Source: Methylophilus sp. QUAN (GTDB lineage Bacteria; Pseudomonadota; Gammaproteobacteria; Burkholderiales; Methylophilaceae). From it: a DNA stretch of 64,000 nucleotides. Location of the stretch: positions 496,001-560,000 of the forward strand of contig NZ_JADKYT010000003.1 of NCBI RefSeq assembly GCF_015354445.1. Direction: 5' to 3'. Below are positions 48,801-58,321 of this stretch, one piece after another (within the stretch, counting starts at the first letter, position 1; every line of letters begins with the position of its first letter). The position numbers and the translations under genes are program-made. The notes below the pieces were generated by a model that saw nothing but the letters and a program-made list of their open reading frames with translations, was not told the DNA's origin and did no database searches.

Positions 48801-50532
48801 TGTGACGGCTGAGTACCTGAGCAGCGCCGACCAGATTCAGATCAAGATGGCGCAAGGCGCTAAACCAGGTGAAGGTGGCCAATTACCAGGCCATAAAGTT
48901 TCCCCATACATTGCGAAATTGCGTTTCTCAGTGCCTGGCGTAGGCTTGATCTCACCACCACCTCACCACGATATTTATTCGATTGAAGATTTGGCGCAGT
49001 TGATTCATGACCTGAAAAACGCTAATCCAAAAGCGTCTATTTCAGTGAAACTGGTATCAGAAACTGGTATCGGCACGGTGGCTGCTGGCGTGGCCAAAGC
49101 CAAGTCCGACCACATTGTGGTGGCAGGTCATGACGGTGGTACTGGCGCTTCGCCAATTTCATCGATTAAGCATGCCGGCACGCCATGGGAACTCGGCCTG
49201 GCCGAAACCCAGCAGACCCTGGTATTGAACCAGTTGCGTGGCCGTGTTGTGCTGCAAGTGGATGGCCAGATGAAAACAGGCCGTGACGTATTAATCGGCG
49301 CCCTGCTGGGTGCAGATGAGTTCGGCTTTGCCACCGCACCACTGGTGGTTGAAGGCTGTATCATGATGCGTAAGTGTCACTTGAACACCTGTCCGGTTGG
49401 CGTGGCCACACAAGACCCAGAGCTGCGCAAGAAATTTACTGGCCAGCCAGAGCACGTCGTCAATTACTTCTTCTTCGTTGCTGAAGAAGTGCGTGAATTG
49501 ATGGCCAGCATTGGTATTGCCAAGTTTGATGACCTGATCGGTCGTGCAGACTTGCTGGACATGAAAGCCGGTATCGAGCACTGGAAAATCAATGGCCTGG
49601 ACTTCAGCAAGGTATTCCACTTGCCAGAAATGCCAGCCAGCGTGTCACGCAAAAACAATGATGTACAAGACCACGGCCTGGTCAAAGCACTGGACAATCA
49701 ACTGATTGAACTGGCAAAACCAGCGTTGGAAAAAGGCGAAAAAGTCAGCATCGCACTGCCTATCGTCAACACTAACCGCACCGTAGGCACCATGTTGTCA
49801 CACGAAGTCGCCAGCCGTTATGGTCATGCAGGCTTGCCGGATGACACCATCAGCGTCAAATTTACAGGGACTTCCGGCCAGAGCTTTGCCGCATTCCTGG
49901 CCAAAGGCATCACCTTTGAGCTGACAGGTGAAGGTAACGACTACGTCGGTAAAGGCTTGTGTGGCGGTCGCATCATCATCAAACCACCAGCAACCTTCCG
50001 CGGTTTGTCTTACGAGAACATTATTGTCGGCAACACCGTCATGTACGGTGCAACCACCGGTCAGAGCTTCTTGAGCGGCGTCGCAGGCGAACGTTTCTGC
50101 GTACGTAACTCTGGTGCAACGGCAGTGGTTGAAGGCGTGGGTAACCACGGTTGTGAATACATGACCGGCGGTACTGTGCTGGTCCTGGGTCCGACTGGCC
50201 AGAACTTTGCAGCAGGCATGAGCGGCGGTATTGCCTATGTCTACGACATTGATGGCAAATTTGCCCAACGTTGCAACATGAGCATGGTGTCACTGGACAA
50301 AGTGGAAGCTGCTGAAGCCGATGTTGGTAAAGTGCAGCACATGGGCCAACCTGATGAAGTGATTCTGAAGGGCTTGATTGAGCAGCACCTGGCATTAACA
50401 GGCAGCCCACGCGCCAAAGAGTTGCTGGCCGACTGGCCTGCTTCACGTGCGAAATTCGTTAAAGTATTCCCGAATGAATACAAACGCGCACTGACCGAAA
50501 TGGCAGCAGCTTCTGCCAAACAAGCCGCTTAA
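45841..50532 (+). CDS. gltB: Glutamate synthase (NADPH) large subunit
   Basis: GOGAT large subunit, 1563 codons, making two glutamates from glutamine and 2-oxoglutarate. The class II glutaminase nucleophile is C48 in [14 protein letters not shown]; the 47 residues before it would be removed, a longer propeptide than usual. Central domain, FMN synthase domain (about 850-1220) and C-terminal GXGXG beta-helix follow. The 3Fe-4S cysteines are in [15 protein letters not shown]. Start GTG 45841 is uncertain; ATG 45856 or 45883 would give shorter propeptides. gltD follows. Confidence 0.95.
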   Translation: MKNLAMDMQSDNNVMSASQDTATALDDQFGLAPQSQGLYDRRHEKDSCGVGFVAHIKGQKSHDIVAKGLQLLDNLTHRGATGYDPKLGDGAGLLMQMPDTFMREEAAKLGMTLPAAGQYAVGQAFLPQNADNRAKCEAIFAQIIAEENQTLLGWRDVPVDNSNIADAARAVEPVMRQVFIASTATDSTVFERKCFVIRKRIEHAIRALNLQDKAQFYMPSFSSRTIVYKGMLLANEVGIYYTDLKDARVVSALALVHQRFSTNTFPAWDLAHPFRMIAHNGEINTVQGNVNWMAARHETMKSAVLGEDLEKLWPLIAEGQSDSACFDNCLELLVAGGYSLPHAMMMLIPEAWAGNPLMDEDRRAFYEYHAALMEPWDGPAAVAFTDGKMIGATLDRNGLRPARYLVTEDDIVMMASEMGVITFPQEKIVKKWRLQPGKMLLIDMEQGRIIDDEEVKTELAQAKPYRQWIEQTRFHLTELPNVGNGEVSLNADLLDTQQAFGYSQEDLKFVLQPMLDNGEEGSGSMGNDAALPVLSNKAKTLYNYFKQLFAQVTNPPIDPIREELVMSLVTFIGPKPNLLAVDETNPPLRLESSQPVLSLDGLEKLKQIESLTKGQFKSIVLDLTYDAAQGKAGMKQALDILHDQAEKAVHDGYNVLILSDRSVSASRIAIPALLACSATHEFLVKAGLRTSTGLVIDTGSAREVHHFALLAGYGAEAVCPWLVYETMKTMTSDVEKAGKNFVKAIGKGLYKVMSKMGISTYQSYCGAQIFEAIGLNSQFVNDYFTGTVSQIEGIGLEQVAEETVRLHSQAFGTDPVLSNALEAGGEYAFRVRGEEHLWTPQSISKLQNATRTGQYDTYKEYAALINDQTRRHMTLRGLFEIKSAGKAIPLDQVESAKDIVKRFATGAMSLGSISTEAHATLAIAMNRIGGKSNTGEGGEDVKRFIPVQVDSSIAKVLGSDLIEADVALRAGDSMRSRIKQVASGRFGVTAEYLSSADQIQIKMAQGAKPGEGGQLPGHKVSPYIAKLRFSVPGVGLISPPPHHDIYSIEDLAQLIHDLKNANPKASISVKLVSETGIGTVAAGVAKAKSDHIVVAGHDGGTGASPISSIKHAGTPWELGLAETQQTLVLNQLRGRVVLQVDGQMKTGRDVLIGALLGADEFGFATAPLVVEGCIMMRKCHLNTCPVGVATQDPELRKKFTGQPEHVVNYFFFVAEEVRELMASIGIAKFDDLIGRADLLDMKAGIEHWKINGLDFSKVFHLPEMPASVSRKNNDVQDHGLVKALDNQLIELAKPALEKGEKVSIALPIVNTNRTVGTMLSHEVASRYGHAGLPDDTISVKFTGTSGQSFAAFLAKGITFELTGEGNDYVGKGLCGGRIIIKPPATFRGLSYENIIVGNTVMYGATTGQSFLSGVAGERFCVRNSGATAVVEGVGNHGCEYMTGGTVLVLGPTGQNFAAGMSGGIAYVYDIDGKFAQRCNMSMVSLDKVEAAEADVGKVQHMGQPDEVILKGLIEQHLALTGSPRAKELLADWPASRAKFVKVFPNEYKRALTEMAAASAKQAA

Positions 50533-50551
50533 TCGTTTTTGTTAATTAAAT

Positions 50552-50570
50552 GCCCCGCCTCGCGCGGGGC
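50552..50570 (+). other. gltB-gltD intercistronic hairpin
   Basis: GCCCCGC-CTCGC-GCGGGGC, 7-bp GC stem without T-tract, 51 bp before gltD. Likely adjusts gltB:gltD message stability. Confidence 0.6.
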
Positions 50571-50620
50571 CTTATTCAAGGTTGCGTCCATAGCAAGCAA
50601 CAGGGAAGAGATGATTTCAC

Positions 50621-52048
50621 ATGGGTAAAGTCACAGGTTTCATGGAATTTGACCGTCTGTCAGAAGAAAATCTGCCGGTCAAAGATCGCGTCAAAAATTA
50701 CAAAGAGTTCGTCCTGCATTTGACAGACGACCAGGCCAAACAGCAAGGTGCGCGCTGCATGGATTGCGGCATTCCTTTCTGTACGACCGGCTGTCCAATC
50801 AACAACATCATTCCAGACTGGAATGACCTGGTATATCACCAGGACTGGCGCAGTGCGATTGATGTATTGCACTCCACCAACAACTTCCCTGATTTCACCG
50901 GCCGCATTTGCCCGGCCCCTTGTGAAGCGGCCTGTACCTTGAACATCAACAATGACGCCGTAGGTATCAAATCCATTGAGCACGCCATTATTGATAAAGC
51001 CTGGGAAAACGGCTGGGTCACCCCGCAGATCAACCCGAACAAAACCGGCAAAAATATTGCCGTGGTCGGCTCAGGCCCCGCGGGCCTGGCAGCCGCACAG
51101 CAGTTGGCACGTGCGGGCCACAGCGTCACTGTATTCGAGAAAAATGACCGTATCGGCGGCTTGCTGCGTTACGGCATCCCTGACTTCAAACTGGATAAAT
51201 CCAACATTGACCGTCGCGTTGCACAAATGGAAGCCGAAGGCGTGACTTTCAAAGTCAATCAATACGTCGGTGAGAACGTCAGCGCAGCGGATCTTGAGCG
51301 CGACTTCGATGCCGTGATCCTGGCCGGTGGTGCGGAATTGCCACGCGACCTGCCAGTGCCTGGCCGTGAACTCGATGGCGTGCATTTCGCCATGGACTTT
51401 TTGACCCCAAACAACAAAATGGTGGCCGGTGACACTGTGCCTAACCAGATCAAAGCCACAGGCAAACACGTTGTCGTCATCGGTGGCGGTGACACCGGCT
51501 CTGACTGCGTTGGTACATCTAACCGTCATGGCGCAGTTAGCGTCACTCAATTTGAGTTGATGCCGCAGCCACCAGAAAAAGAAAACAAATCCTTGGTATG
51601 GCCAAACTGGCCACTGAAAATGCGCACTTCCAGTTCACATGAAGAAGGCGCAGACCGTGACTGGTCTATCACCACCAAAGAACTGATTGGCGAGAACGGC
51701 AAACTGACCGCGCTCAAAGGCGCACGCGTCGAGTGGAAAGACGGCAAAATGGTAGAAGTGCCAGACTCCGAATTCACCATCAAGGCTGACCTGGTATTTT
51801 TGGCCATGGGCTTTGTCTCACCGATACAAAAAGTGCTGGATGCATTTGGTGTAGAGAAAGACAACCGCGGCAATGCCAAAGCCACCACTGATGGCGAAGG
51901 CTGCTACAAAACCAGCAAAGCCAAGGTGTTTGCTGCTGGCGATATCCGCCGCGGCCAATCCCTGGTGGTATGGGCAATCCGTGAAGGCCGCCAGTGCGCT
52001 CGTGAAGTAGATGCGTTCCTGATGGGTAGTTCTACCCTGCCACGCTAA
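50621..52048 (+). CDS. gltD: Glutamate synthase (NADPH) small subunit
   Basis: GOGAT beta subunit, 475 residues, passing electrons from NADPH through FAD and Fe-S clusters to GltB. N-terminal cysteine clusters [14 protein letters not shown] and [12 protein letters not shown] loop [17 protein letters not shown] loop [11 protein letters not shown]. All ligands present. Second gene of gltBD, ended by a strong terminator. Confidence 0.97.
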   Translation: MGKVTGFMEFDRLSEENLPVKDRVKNYKEFVLHLTDDQAKQQGARCMDCGIPFCTTGCPINNIIPDWNDLVYHQDWRSAIDVLHSTNNFPDFTGRICPAPCEAACTLNINNDAVGIKSIEHAIIDKAWENGWVTPQINPNKTGKNIAVVGSGPAGLAAAQQLARAGHSVTVFEKNDRIGGLLRYGIPDFKLDKSNIDRRVAQMEAEGVTFKVNQYVGENVSAADLERDFDAVILAGGAELPRDLPVPGRELDGVHFAMDFLTPNNKMVAGDTVPNQIKATGKHVVVIGGGDTGSDCVGTSNRHGAVSVTQFELMPQPPEKENKSLVWPNWPLKMRTSSSHEEGADRDWSITTKELIGENGKLTALKGARVEWKDGKMVEVPDSEFTIKADLVFLAMGFVSPIQKVLDAFGVEKDNRGNAKATTDGEGCYKTSKAKVFAAGDIRRGQSLVVWAIREGRQCAREVDAFLMGSSTLPR

Positions 52049-52068
52049 TACAGCCCAATGGCAAATCC

Positions 52069-52099
52069 AAAAACGCCGATGACCTTCATCGGCGTTTTT
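52069..52099 (+). terminator. gltD terminator
   Basis: AAAAACGCCGATGA-CCT-TCATCGGCGTTTTT, perfect 14-bp stem with T-tract, 20 bp after gltD. Confidence 0.93.
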
Positions 52100-52220
52100 A
52101 TTTGTCATAACACAAAAAAACCACATTCTTTCAGGTGAAACATCAGCTTGGCCTTTATAATCATGCTTTTACATTTTGTTGACCTGCCTGTGCCTCATTA
52201 GGCAATCACCATTAAATCAA

Positions 52221-53285
52221 ATGACTCAACTGCAAAACGACACCTTTTTGCGCGCACTCATGCGCCAACCTACTGAATACACCCCGGTCTGGATGATGCG
52301 CCAGGCTGGGCGCTACCTGCCAGAATACCGCGAAAGCCGCAAAACAGCAGGTAGCTTTATGCAACTGTGCCAAAGCCCGTCTTTTGCAACAGAAGTGACT
52401 TTGCAGCCACTGGACCGTTATCCACAACTGGATGCGGCCATTCTGTTTAGCGACATTCTGACCGTGCCTGATGCCATGGGATTAGGCTTGTATTTTGAAG
52501 AAGGTGAAGGCCCGAAATTTGAGCGTACCTTGCAAGCTGAGGAAGACATCCTCAAGCTGGAAGTGCCTGACATGGCCAAACTGCAATATGTGTTTGACGC
52601 TGTCAGCAGCATCCGCAAAGCGTTGAATGGTCGTGTGCCATTGATCGGCTTTTCCGGCAGCCCGTGGACACTGGCCACCTATATGGTCGAAGGCAAAGGC
52701 GGCACCGACTTTCTGAATACCAAGAAAATGGGCTACGCCAGACCAGAGTTGTTGCATCGCATTCTGGAAATCACGTCACAAACCGTGATTCAATACCTGA
52801 ATGCGCAAATTGCTGCAGGCGCCCAGGCGGTGATGATTTTTGACTCCTGGGGCGGCGCACTGTCGCATGACGCTTATATCGAATTTTCGCTGAATTATAT
52901 GCAGAAAATCGTCGCTGGACTGACAAAAACAGCGGAAGGTAAAACAGTGCCCAGCATCGTCTTCACCAAAGGCGGTGGTTTGTGGCTGGAACAACAAGCG
53001 GCGATTGGTGCAGACGCATTAGGCCTGGACTGGACCGTCGACCTCGCGCAAGCACGCCAACGCGTAGGCAGCCAAGTTGCCCTGCAAGGCAATATGGACC
53101 CAGCCATTCTGCTAAGCTCACCAGCCGCGATCGAAAAAGAAGTTGCCCGCATCCTGGCCAGCTATGGTAATGGTCATGGCCACGTCTTCAACCTAGGCCA
53201 TGGCATCACGCAATGGACGCCGCCTGAACATGCAGCCTGCATGCTGGAAACCTTGCGTAAACTGAGTCCGCAATACCATCGTTAA
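52221..53285 (+). CDS. hemE: Uroporphyrinogen decarboxylase
   Basis: HemE converts uroporphyrinogen III to coproporphyrinogen III. 354 residues from ATG 52221; 15 upstream in-frame codons lack support. Signature [16 protein letters not shown] holds the substrate-binding arginines; the catalytic Asp is in [27 protein letters not shown]-type segment ([14 protein letters not shown]) present. Monocistronic. Confidence 0.97.
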   Translation: MTQLQNDTFLRALMRQPTEYTPVWMMRQAGRYLPEYRESRKTAGSFMQLCQSPSFATEVTLQPLDRYPQLDAAILFSDILTVPDAMGLGLYFEEGEGPKFERTLQAEEDILKLEVPDMAKLQYVFDAVSSIRKALNGRVPLIGFSGSPWTLATYMVEGKGGTDFLNTKKMGYARPELLHRILEITSQTVIQYLNAQIAAGAQAVMIFDSWGGALSHDAYIEFSLNYMQKIVAGLTKTAEGKTVPSIVFTKGGGLWLEQQAAIGADALGLDWTVDLAQARQRVGSQVALQGNMDPAILLSSPAAIEKEVARILASYGNGHGHVFNLGHGITQWTPPEHAACMLETLRKLSPQYHR

Positions 53286-53291
53286 TACAAC

Positions 53292-53316
53292 TAAGGGCTG
53301 CGTCAAGCAGCCCTTA
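53292..53316. terminator. Hairpin between hemE and the GT39 gene
   Basis: TAAGGGCTGC-GTCAA-GCAGCCCTTA, perfect 10-bp stem between two converging genes. T-tract is poor on both strands. Confidence 0.6.
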
Positions 53317-53335
53317 ATACTTACATCCTTAACAC

Positions 53336-54898
53336 TTACATCTTAGTGCAAGCACTCTCAATCTGTGCCGGACTGATGCGCCATAAATAGTGATCACGTA
53401 CCCTGGCTTGCGGCGCGATATTGGCCAGTAACGGCAGATGTGCCGCGCTTCCAGGATCGCCCGCGACCCAGAGTGACTGACTCGCCTGCAAATGGCATAT
53501 TTGCTGTGCCAATTGCTGGTCGTTCAACAAGTTTTCTGCAGCTACCTGTGGGTTAAAGCGCTTGGCCTCAAGCAATTCTTTTTCCCAACTGTCATCTAAC
53601 ACCTCGCGCGCAGCCGCCGTCCAATCAGCCACGACCCAGGCCGGTGCGGACAAATGCAAATAAAACGGCAAGTCAAACTGATATTTACCCAGCATCACTA
53701 ACTGATCGTTTGCATGGGCGAGCGATTGCACTTGCATGGCCAATTGATAAGAGGCAACTCTTTTTGCATGCTGAATCACCGTCATAATTGCGATCACACA
53801 GGCCACAATGGCCACAGCCAGCGTCAGCCACAAACTACGACGCTTGAATACCGGGTCCTGGCAGGCCTGTACCATCAATAACGCAGTGAGAGTAGCCAAC
53901 GCAGGTAGCACCGGCATGATATAGCCCAGGGGCTTGGATACCGGAATAGAAAAGAACAACAGAATAAAACCCAGCCAGCACAGCATGAGCAAGCCCACGT
54001 CACGTTGCACAGGTGTCCACATCCTAAGCGCCTGCCTACGGAATCTGAGCAACCATAATGACGAAGGTAATGTGAGCAACAAGAGTGCCGGGAAATAAAA
54101 CCAGAACGGCTCCTGATTGTTAAAATTTGATCCGGCAAAACGCTGAAAATGATGATGGATGAAAAAGTAATCCAAAAAGCCTTTGAATTGGGACTCCATC
54201 AACACAAACCAGGGGCTGACCAGCAATAAAAACACCGCCACTGCTGGCCACCAGAAAAAATGCTTGATATAAGCTAACCGTCCACTTGCCAGCAACCAGC
54301 AAAAAATAACGGCCGCAGGCAATACAACGCCGATCAAACCTTTGGCGAGTATTCCTCCCACCGCAAAAAACATGGTCAACATTAAATGGTGTTCCGCTGG
54401 TCGCTCCCTGTCTATGCTCCAGACAAACTCTGCTGCAGACAGGATGGTGAGCGAAATCATACATGCGACCAGCATATCCAGATTGGCAAACTGCGCACTG
54501 GCAAAAAAGAATGGTTGTGTGACCAGCACCACGAAAGCCATCACCGCCGTTCTTTTATTTAAATACAGGAACAAGAACCTGAACAATGCGATGGCCATCA
54601 CTATTGAAGATAACAGCGGCGCGACACGACTACAGAGGAGATGAGGGCCGCAGACGTTGAGGCTGGCGGCAGTCAACCAGTAAAACAGCGGCGGTTTATG
54701 AAAATAAGGCAACCCATCCAGATGTGGCACTAACCAGTCACCAGAAGTTAGCATTTCCCAGGCAATACCTACATAGCGCCCTTCATCCGGCAAAGCAAGC
54801 GGCCTAAACACAGCGGCGACGCCTAACCAAAGAATTGTAACTCCCAACCAGACCAGGTGACTGGAACTGCCCCACTGTTTTAACCGACCTTGCGACAT
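53336..54898 (-). CDS. GT39-family glycosyltransferase, ArnT-like
   Basis: A 520-residue inner-membrane glycosyltransferase of the PMT/ArnT superfamily, which moves a sugar from a polyprenyl phosphate to lipid A, protein or another acceptor. N-terminal half has about 11-12 transmembrane helices; the first periplasmic loop carries the family acid in PLALPDEGRYVGIAWEM and GLPYFHKPPLFYW. A soluble periplasmic C-terminal part follows. ArnT itself adds L-Ara4N, but no arnBCA genes are present here, so the sugar is open. Upstream lies a -24/-12 match with two TGCA palindromes. Confidence 0.85.
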   Translation of the reverse strand: MSQGRLKQWGSSSHLVWLGVTILWLGVAAVFRPLALPDEGRYVGIAWEMLTSGDWLVPHLDGLPYFHKPPLFYWLTAASLNVCGPHLLCSRVAPLLSSIVMAIALFRFLFLYLNKRTAVMAFVVLVTQPFFFASAQFANLDMLVACMISLTILSAAEFVWSIDRERPAEHHLMLTMFFAVGGILAKGLIGVVLPAAVIFCWLLASGRLAYIKHFFWWPAVAVFLLLVSPWFVLMESQFKGFLDYFFIHHHFQRFAGSNFNNQEPFWFYFPALLLLTLPSSLWLLRFRRQALRMWTPVQRDVGLLMLCWLGFILLFFSIPVSKPLGYIMPVLPALATLTALLMVQACQDPVFKRRSLWLTLAVAIVACVIAIMTVIQHAKRVASYQLAMQVQSLAHANDQLVMLGKYQFDLPFYLHLSAPAWVVADWTAAAREVLDDSWEKELLEAKRFNPQVAAENLLNDQQLAQQICHLQASQSLWVAGDPGSAAHLPLLANIAPQARVRDHYLWRISPAQIESACTKM

Positions 54899-55001
54899 GC
54901 CTACCCGCTTTTTTAATTGATTGATCCCTGTTTGCTGACGGCTAAAGCGCTCCCTATTCGCTGGAAGTCAATCGCATTTAAGTCAACAATAGCAACCATT
55001 T

Positions 55002-55017
55002 AGCAAACGGCATGCCG
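55002..55017 (-). promoter_or_regulatory. Candidate sigma-54 promoter of the GT39 gene
   Basis: On the minus strand CGGCAT-GCCGT-TTGCT: the invariant GG and GC are at the exact 10-bp spacing of -24/-12 promoters; two of six bases in the -24 box differ from TGGCAC. Start expected about 54991, leader about 93 nt. Weaker than the two promoters at 60.5-60.8 kb; support comes from the paired palindromes upstream. Confidence 0.5.
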
Positions 55018-55067
55018 ACAAAATAATTATTAATAATCAGACAGTTAAAATAAAAACAAGAATAATC

Positions 55068-55084
55068 TCTGCATCTTTTGCAGA
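55068..55084. promoter_or_regulatory. TGCA palindrome A (candidate activator site)
   Basis: TCTGCA-TCTTT-TGCAGA, perfect 6-bp arms. Centre 72 bp upstream of the -12 GC of the GT39 promoter. Confidence 0.55.
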
Positions 55085-55109
55085 CCACTAATGCCTTTAA
55101 TCAGTGGCC

Positions 55110-55126
55110 AATGCATTTTTTGCAGA
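55110..55126. promoter_or_regulatory. TGCA palindrome B (candidate activator site)
   Basis: TGCA-TTTTT-TGCA core at 55112-55124, 42 bp from palindrome A centre to centre and 114 bp from the -12 GC. Confidence 0.55.
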
Positions 55127-55157
55127 GCTTACGGGGTTATTCGTGAATAACAGAGAC

Positions 55158-55184
55158 AAAAAAGCCTGCAATCGCAGGCTTTTT
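55158..55184 (-). terminator. Terminator after the cytochrome b561 gene
   Basis: On the minus strand AGCCTGC-GATT-GCAGGCTTTTTT, 7-bp stem plus T-tract, 15 bp beyond the stop. Confidence 0.85.
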
Positions 55185-55198
55185 ATTAACAGGCAGAT

Positions 55199-55795
55199 TT
55201 ACTTTAAAGACATGCGTGACATGGTCTCATCTTTATCAATCAACTTATGCTTAAGCGCACCAAGCACATGCACGATAAACACAACCAGCAGAATATTGGC
55301 AAATAGCTCGTGAGACTCTTTGAACGCATCGCGCAAGTCTGCATTATCCAGACCACCGAACACCTCCAGCCCAAACCACTTCAAGCCAAATTTGCTATAC
55401 AGCGTCATCAGCACGCCGCTTAAAGGCAAAGCAACCATCAGTAAGTAAAGCAAATGATGTGCACCGGTCGCCACTTTACGCTCCAGTGCAGAATAGCTGG
55501 CCAGCATGGCAGGCGGTGTGTGGCTGATGCGCCAGTAGACCCGGAACAGGATCAGCCACAACAAGGTAAATCCAAGTGACTTGTGCAAATTGAAATACAA
55601 GGTTCTGGCGCTGGCAGGCTCGTCCATCTGCCAGGTGTAAATCCCTAGGTCGAACAAGTCAAAAGCGGTTTGCTTTGGGCCATCCTTGGGCAATTCGCCC
55701 ATGTACCAGCCAAGGGCAAACATGGCAATGATCGCCAACCCGATCAGCCAATGCAAAATAACGGCAACTTTGGTATATCGTTGCGTGGAACTCAT
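55199..55795 (-). CDS. Cytochrome b561
   Basis: A 198-residue four-helix di-heme membrane cytochrome of the bacterial b561 (CybB) family, which exchanges electrons with ubiquinone. The heme-ligand histidines lie in VILHWLIGLAI, NLHKSLGFTLLWLI, GAHHLLYLLMV and VFIVHVLGALKHKL. AAGGAG is 7 nt before ATG. It diverges by 66 bp from the MBL-fold gene. The partner and physiological role are not visible; superoxide or quinol oxidation is known for the family. Confidence 0.92.
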   Translation of the reverse strand: MSSTQRYTKVAVILHWLIGLAIIAMFALGWYMGELPKDGPKQTAFDLFDLGIYTWQMDEPASARTLYFNLHKSLGFTLLWLILFRVYWRISHTPPAMLASYSALERKVATGAHHLLYLLMVALPLSGVLMTLYSKFGLKWFGLEVFGGLDNADLRDAFKESHELFANILLVVFIVHVLGALKHKLIDKDETMSRMSLK

Positions 55796-55861
55796 GTTTT
55801 CTCCTTGAAATTACGTGTGACAGCAGTCACTTTGTCATCATGAATGATTTGATTATGATGT

Positions 55862-56815
55862 ATGAAACATTCATGGGCAGTCGTCATGTTATCAAAAATA
55901 AAGCTATTGTGTGCCGGTGTTACATTCGGTTTTGTAACGTTTTGTAGTCATGTGCAGGCAGACAGTTTCGAGTTGAAGAAAGTTGCTGACGGCGTGTATG
56001 TGCATCATGGTAAACATCTGGATATCGACGACGGCTATCAGGGCGACATTTGCAACCTGGGCGTGGTGGTTGGTAGCGAAGCCATTGCCGTGATTGACAG
56101 CGGTGGCAGCAAACACACCGGTGAGCAATTATTGCAGGCAATCAAAACCATTAGTCCGCTACCAATACGCTATGTGATCAACACGCATGTGCACCCTGAC
56201 CACACGTATGGCAATGCGGCCTTCCAAAATGGCGTCACCCACTTTGTCGGCCACGAAAAACTGGCGAATACCATGCTGCTACGCAAAGAACAGTATGAAA
56301 AACTCAATGCGCGACTGCTCGGTGAGGCAGGTAAAGCCAGCACAACCATTCCACCGGATACCATGGTGCACGATCAATTGACGCTGGATTTAGGAGGCCG
56401 CAGCTTGCAATTGCAAGCACAAACCGTTGCCCACACGCACACCGACTTAACCGTACTCGACACTAAAACCAATACCCTGTTTACCGGTGACCTGCTATTT
56501 GCCCAACGCACCCCGGTAGTGGAAGGCGATCTCAAGCGCCTGATCGCAGCACTCGAACAGATTAACCAGTCACATTACGCCCTCATCGTCCCCGGACATG
56601 GCTTGGAAAGCAATGACCAGCCAACCATGCTTGGTAATGAACTCAGGTATCTCAATTTACTGCTGGCTGACATCCGCACCAGTATCAAAAAAGGCATTAG
56701 CATGGAGCAGACCATGGACACCGCCGCCGCCAGCGAGCGCGACAATTGGCAATTATTCGACATTGCCAACCGACGCAATGTGAATGTGATCTACCCGCAA
56801 CTGGAATGGGAATAA
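55862..56815 (+). CDS. MBL-fold zinc metallohydrolase, SoxH-like quinoprotein-relay type
   Basis: A 317-residue exported metallo-beta-lactamase-fold hydrolase. Signal peptide (LLCAGVTFGFVTFCSHVQA), then zinc motif H109-V-H111-P-D113-H114, further ligands in VAHTHTDLTVLD, TGDLLF and VPGHG. It matches what I know as the SoxH-related, quinoprotein relay zinc metallohydrolase group of methylotrophs. These are thought to work with the SoxYZ-like carrier, present here at 14134. Start could be ATG 55862 or 55886. Divergent from cytochrome b561. Confidence 0.82.
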   Translation: MKHSWAVVMLSKIKLLCAGVTFGFVTFCSHVQADSFELKKVADGVYVHHGKHLDIDDGYQGDICNLGVVVGSEAIAVIDSGGSKHTGEQLLQAIKTISPLPIRYVINTHVHPDHTYGNAAFQNGVTHFVGHEKLANTMLLRKEQYEKLNARLLGEAGKASTTIPPDTMVHDQLTLDLGGRSLQLQAQTVAHTHTDLTVLDTKTNTLFTGDLLFAQRTPVVEGDLKRLIAALEQINQSHYALIVPGHGLESNDQPTMLGNELRYLNLLLADIRTSIKKGISMEQTMDTAAASERDNWQLFDIANRRNVNVIYPQLEWE

Positions 56816-56824
56816 GCAAGCCAG

Positions 56825-57616
56825 TTACAAATACTTTTTCGCCAAGGCGACTTGTTGTTTGAGGCCCACATTCACCAACCTGGGGGCCAATCCATTAAGC
56901 CAGGCAAACAGGCTTTGTGGCTGGCCGATAAACAACTCCTGTTTATCTTTCTGCAATGCCTGCACAATTTTATCTGCCACGTCTTGTGGACTATCCACGG
57001 CTTGGCCAGAAGCCTGCCACATGGCGTTGGTGCGGTCATCGTTCATGGGGGTGGCTATCGCGCGTGGCGCAATATAGGTGATGCCAATATTGGTATCCAC
57101 TAATTCGCGGCGCAAGGCCTGGCTAAAGCCATGGATAGCAAATTTGCTCGCGCAGTAGGTAGCAAAATGCGGAAAGCCTAGCGAGCCAAAGATGGAGCCG
57201 ACAAACGCCAGGTGACCTCGCCCGCGTTGCAAAAAGTAAGCTACGAATTCGCGGCTTAATACCAGCGTTGCCGTGACATTGGTATGCACCATATTATCGA
57301 TGCTGACTTCTGTTTGCTGCGCAAACTCGGTGAATTCAATCATTCCGGCATTGTTAATCAGTAAGTCTACATGCCCCATCTCACGCAGCGATTGTTTTAA
57401 CACCTGGCTGGCCATATTGGGCTGGGCCAGATCGGTGACCATAATATGCGACTTGCCCCCTTGTGCAGCGACCCTTTTTTGCAGCGCATGCAACTTAACC
57501 GGGTCGCGACCAACCAGCCCGACCACGGCGCCTTGCGCAGCGAGCGCCAAGGCCAGCTTAGCACCCAGGCCACCGGTTGCGCCTGTTAACACCACATGCA
57601 GGTTACGTAACTCCAT
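56825..57616 (-). CDS. Short-chain dehydrogenase/reductase
   Basis: A 263-residue classical SDR. Cofactor loop T-G-A-T-G-G-L-G at 11-18, NNAG, catalytic Ser in FVGSIFGSLG and Y-C-A-S-K as the YxxxK pair. The C-terminal region after residue 240 is hydrophobic, suggesting a lipid-like substrate. Last gene of a four-gene minus-strand operon (hemolysin-family protein, AMP ligase, diiron enzyme, SDR), 9 bp after the previous gene with AGGAG in the gap. Role inferred: carbonyl reduction in that pathway. Confidence 0.9.
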   Translation of the reverse strand: MELRNLHVVLTGATGGLGAKLALALAAQGAVVGLVGRDPVKLHALQKRVAAQGGKSHIMVTDLAQPNMASQVLKQSLREMGHVDLLINNAGMIEFTEFAQQTEVSIDNMVHTNVTATLVLSREFVAYFLQRGRGHLAFVGSIFGSLGFPHFATYCASKFAIHGFSQALRRELVDTNIGITYIAPRAIATPMNDDRTNAMWQASGQAVDSPQDVADKIVQALQKDKQELFIGQPQSLFAWLNGLAPRLVNVGLKQQVALAKKYL

Positions 57617-57625
57617 GACTGACTC

Positions 57626-58321
57626 CTAAGCGGCTGCAACCAGCGGTTGGCTGGCCGCTTGTGCCGCCACATGTTTGAAAATATCGCCATACAGACGGTA
57701 AAAGCGCTTGGCGGCATGAATAATGATTTGCTGATCTTCTGGCTTGGTCACTTGGTTCATCAAGCTCTCATAAAAGGTCACATGGCTGAGATCCAGCGAG
57801 CCGTGTGAAAACAGGTAGCTGAAGGCTTTTTTAGGCAATTTGAGCGCCTGCATGATTTTCTCACCCGCCTGGGTAGCCACTGCCGTGCTGGTGCCTTCCA
57901 GTACCAGCACCATGCCAAAAAAGCCAAGTGGATTGACGCGACTGATCATGTCGTACGCATACGCCACCATCACTTCAGTCTCATGACAGGCGGCATCTGC
58001 AGCAGTTGCACTATGGCGCACCGACTCTTTGTCGCCACCGCTAGCGGCAATATCATTGAGCACCCATTCCTGATGGCCCATTTCTTCTTCGATATATTCA
58101 CCAATCGCCGTACGCAGCCATTCGTATTCACCACTGAGTCGGCCACCGCATGCCATCAGTAATGGCGTCGTATGCTTAACGTGGTGATACGCCTGGGTGA
58201 GAAATGCCCGATATGTCTCCAGGGTGATATTGCCTTGTGCGCCTTGCACAATCAGCGGCAAGCTCATCAATGTCTGACGCTCCTGCTCGGTCGCGTTTAA
58301 TAATTGCTGATAAAAAGTCAT
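57626..58321 (-). CDS. Heme-oxygenase-fold diiron oxidase/oxygenase (HDO superfamily)
   Basis: A 231-residue all-helical protein of the TenA/heme-oxygenase fold. It has the diiron ligand pattern of the HDO enzymes rather than a heme or thiaminase site: E-E-E-M-G-H (78-83), E142 in LVLEGTST, and H173...D177-x-x-H180 in HGSLDLSH. Known members (UndA, CADD, SznF, BesC) cleave or oxygenate small acids and amines using O2. It abuts the AMP-ligase stop with no gap. Its substrate is not known; a fatty acid or acyl derivative made by the neighbouring ligase is the simplest guess. Confidence 0.8.
   Translation of the reverse strand: MTFYQQLLNATEQERQTLMSLPLIVQGAQGNITLETYRAFLTQAYHHVKHTTPLLMACGGRLSGEYEWLRTAIGEYIEEEMGHQEWVLNDIAASGGDKESVRHSATAADAACHETEVMVAYAYDMISRVNPLGFFGMVLVLEGTSTAVATQAGEKIMQALKLPKKAFSYLFSHGSLDLSHVTFYESLMNQVTKPEDQQIIIHAAKRFYRLYGDIFKHVAAQAASQPLVAAA

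Noticed and set aside
53336-54898. Firm arnT assignment
   Set aside because: No L-Ara4N synthesis genes are nearby and GT39 members use many sugars and acceptors, so only ArnT-like is supported.
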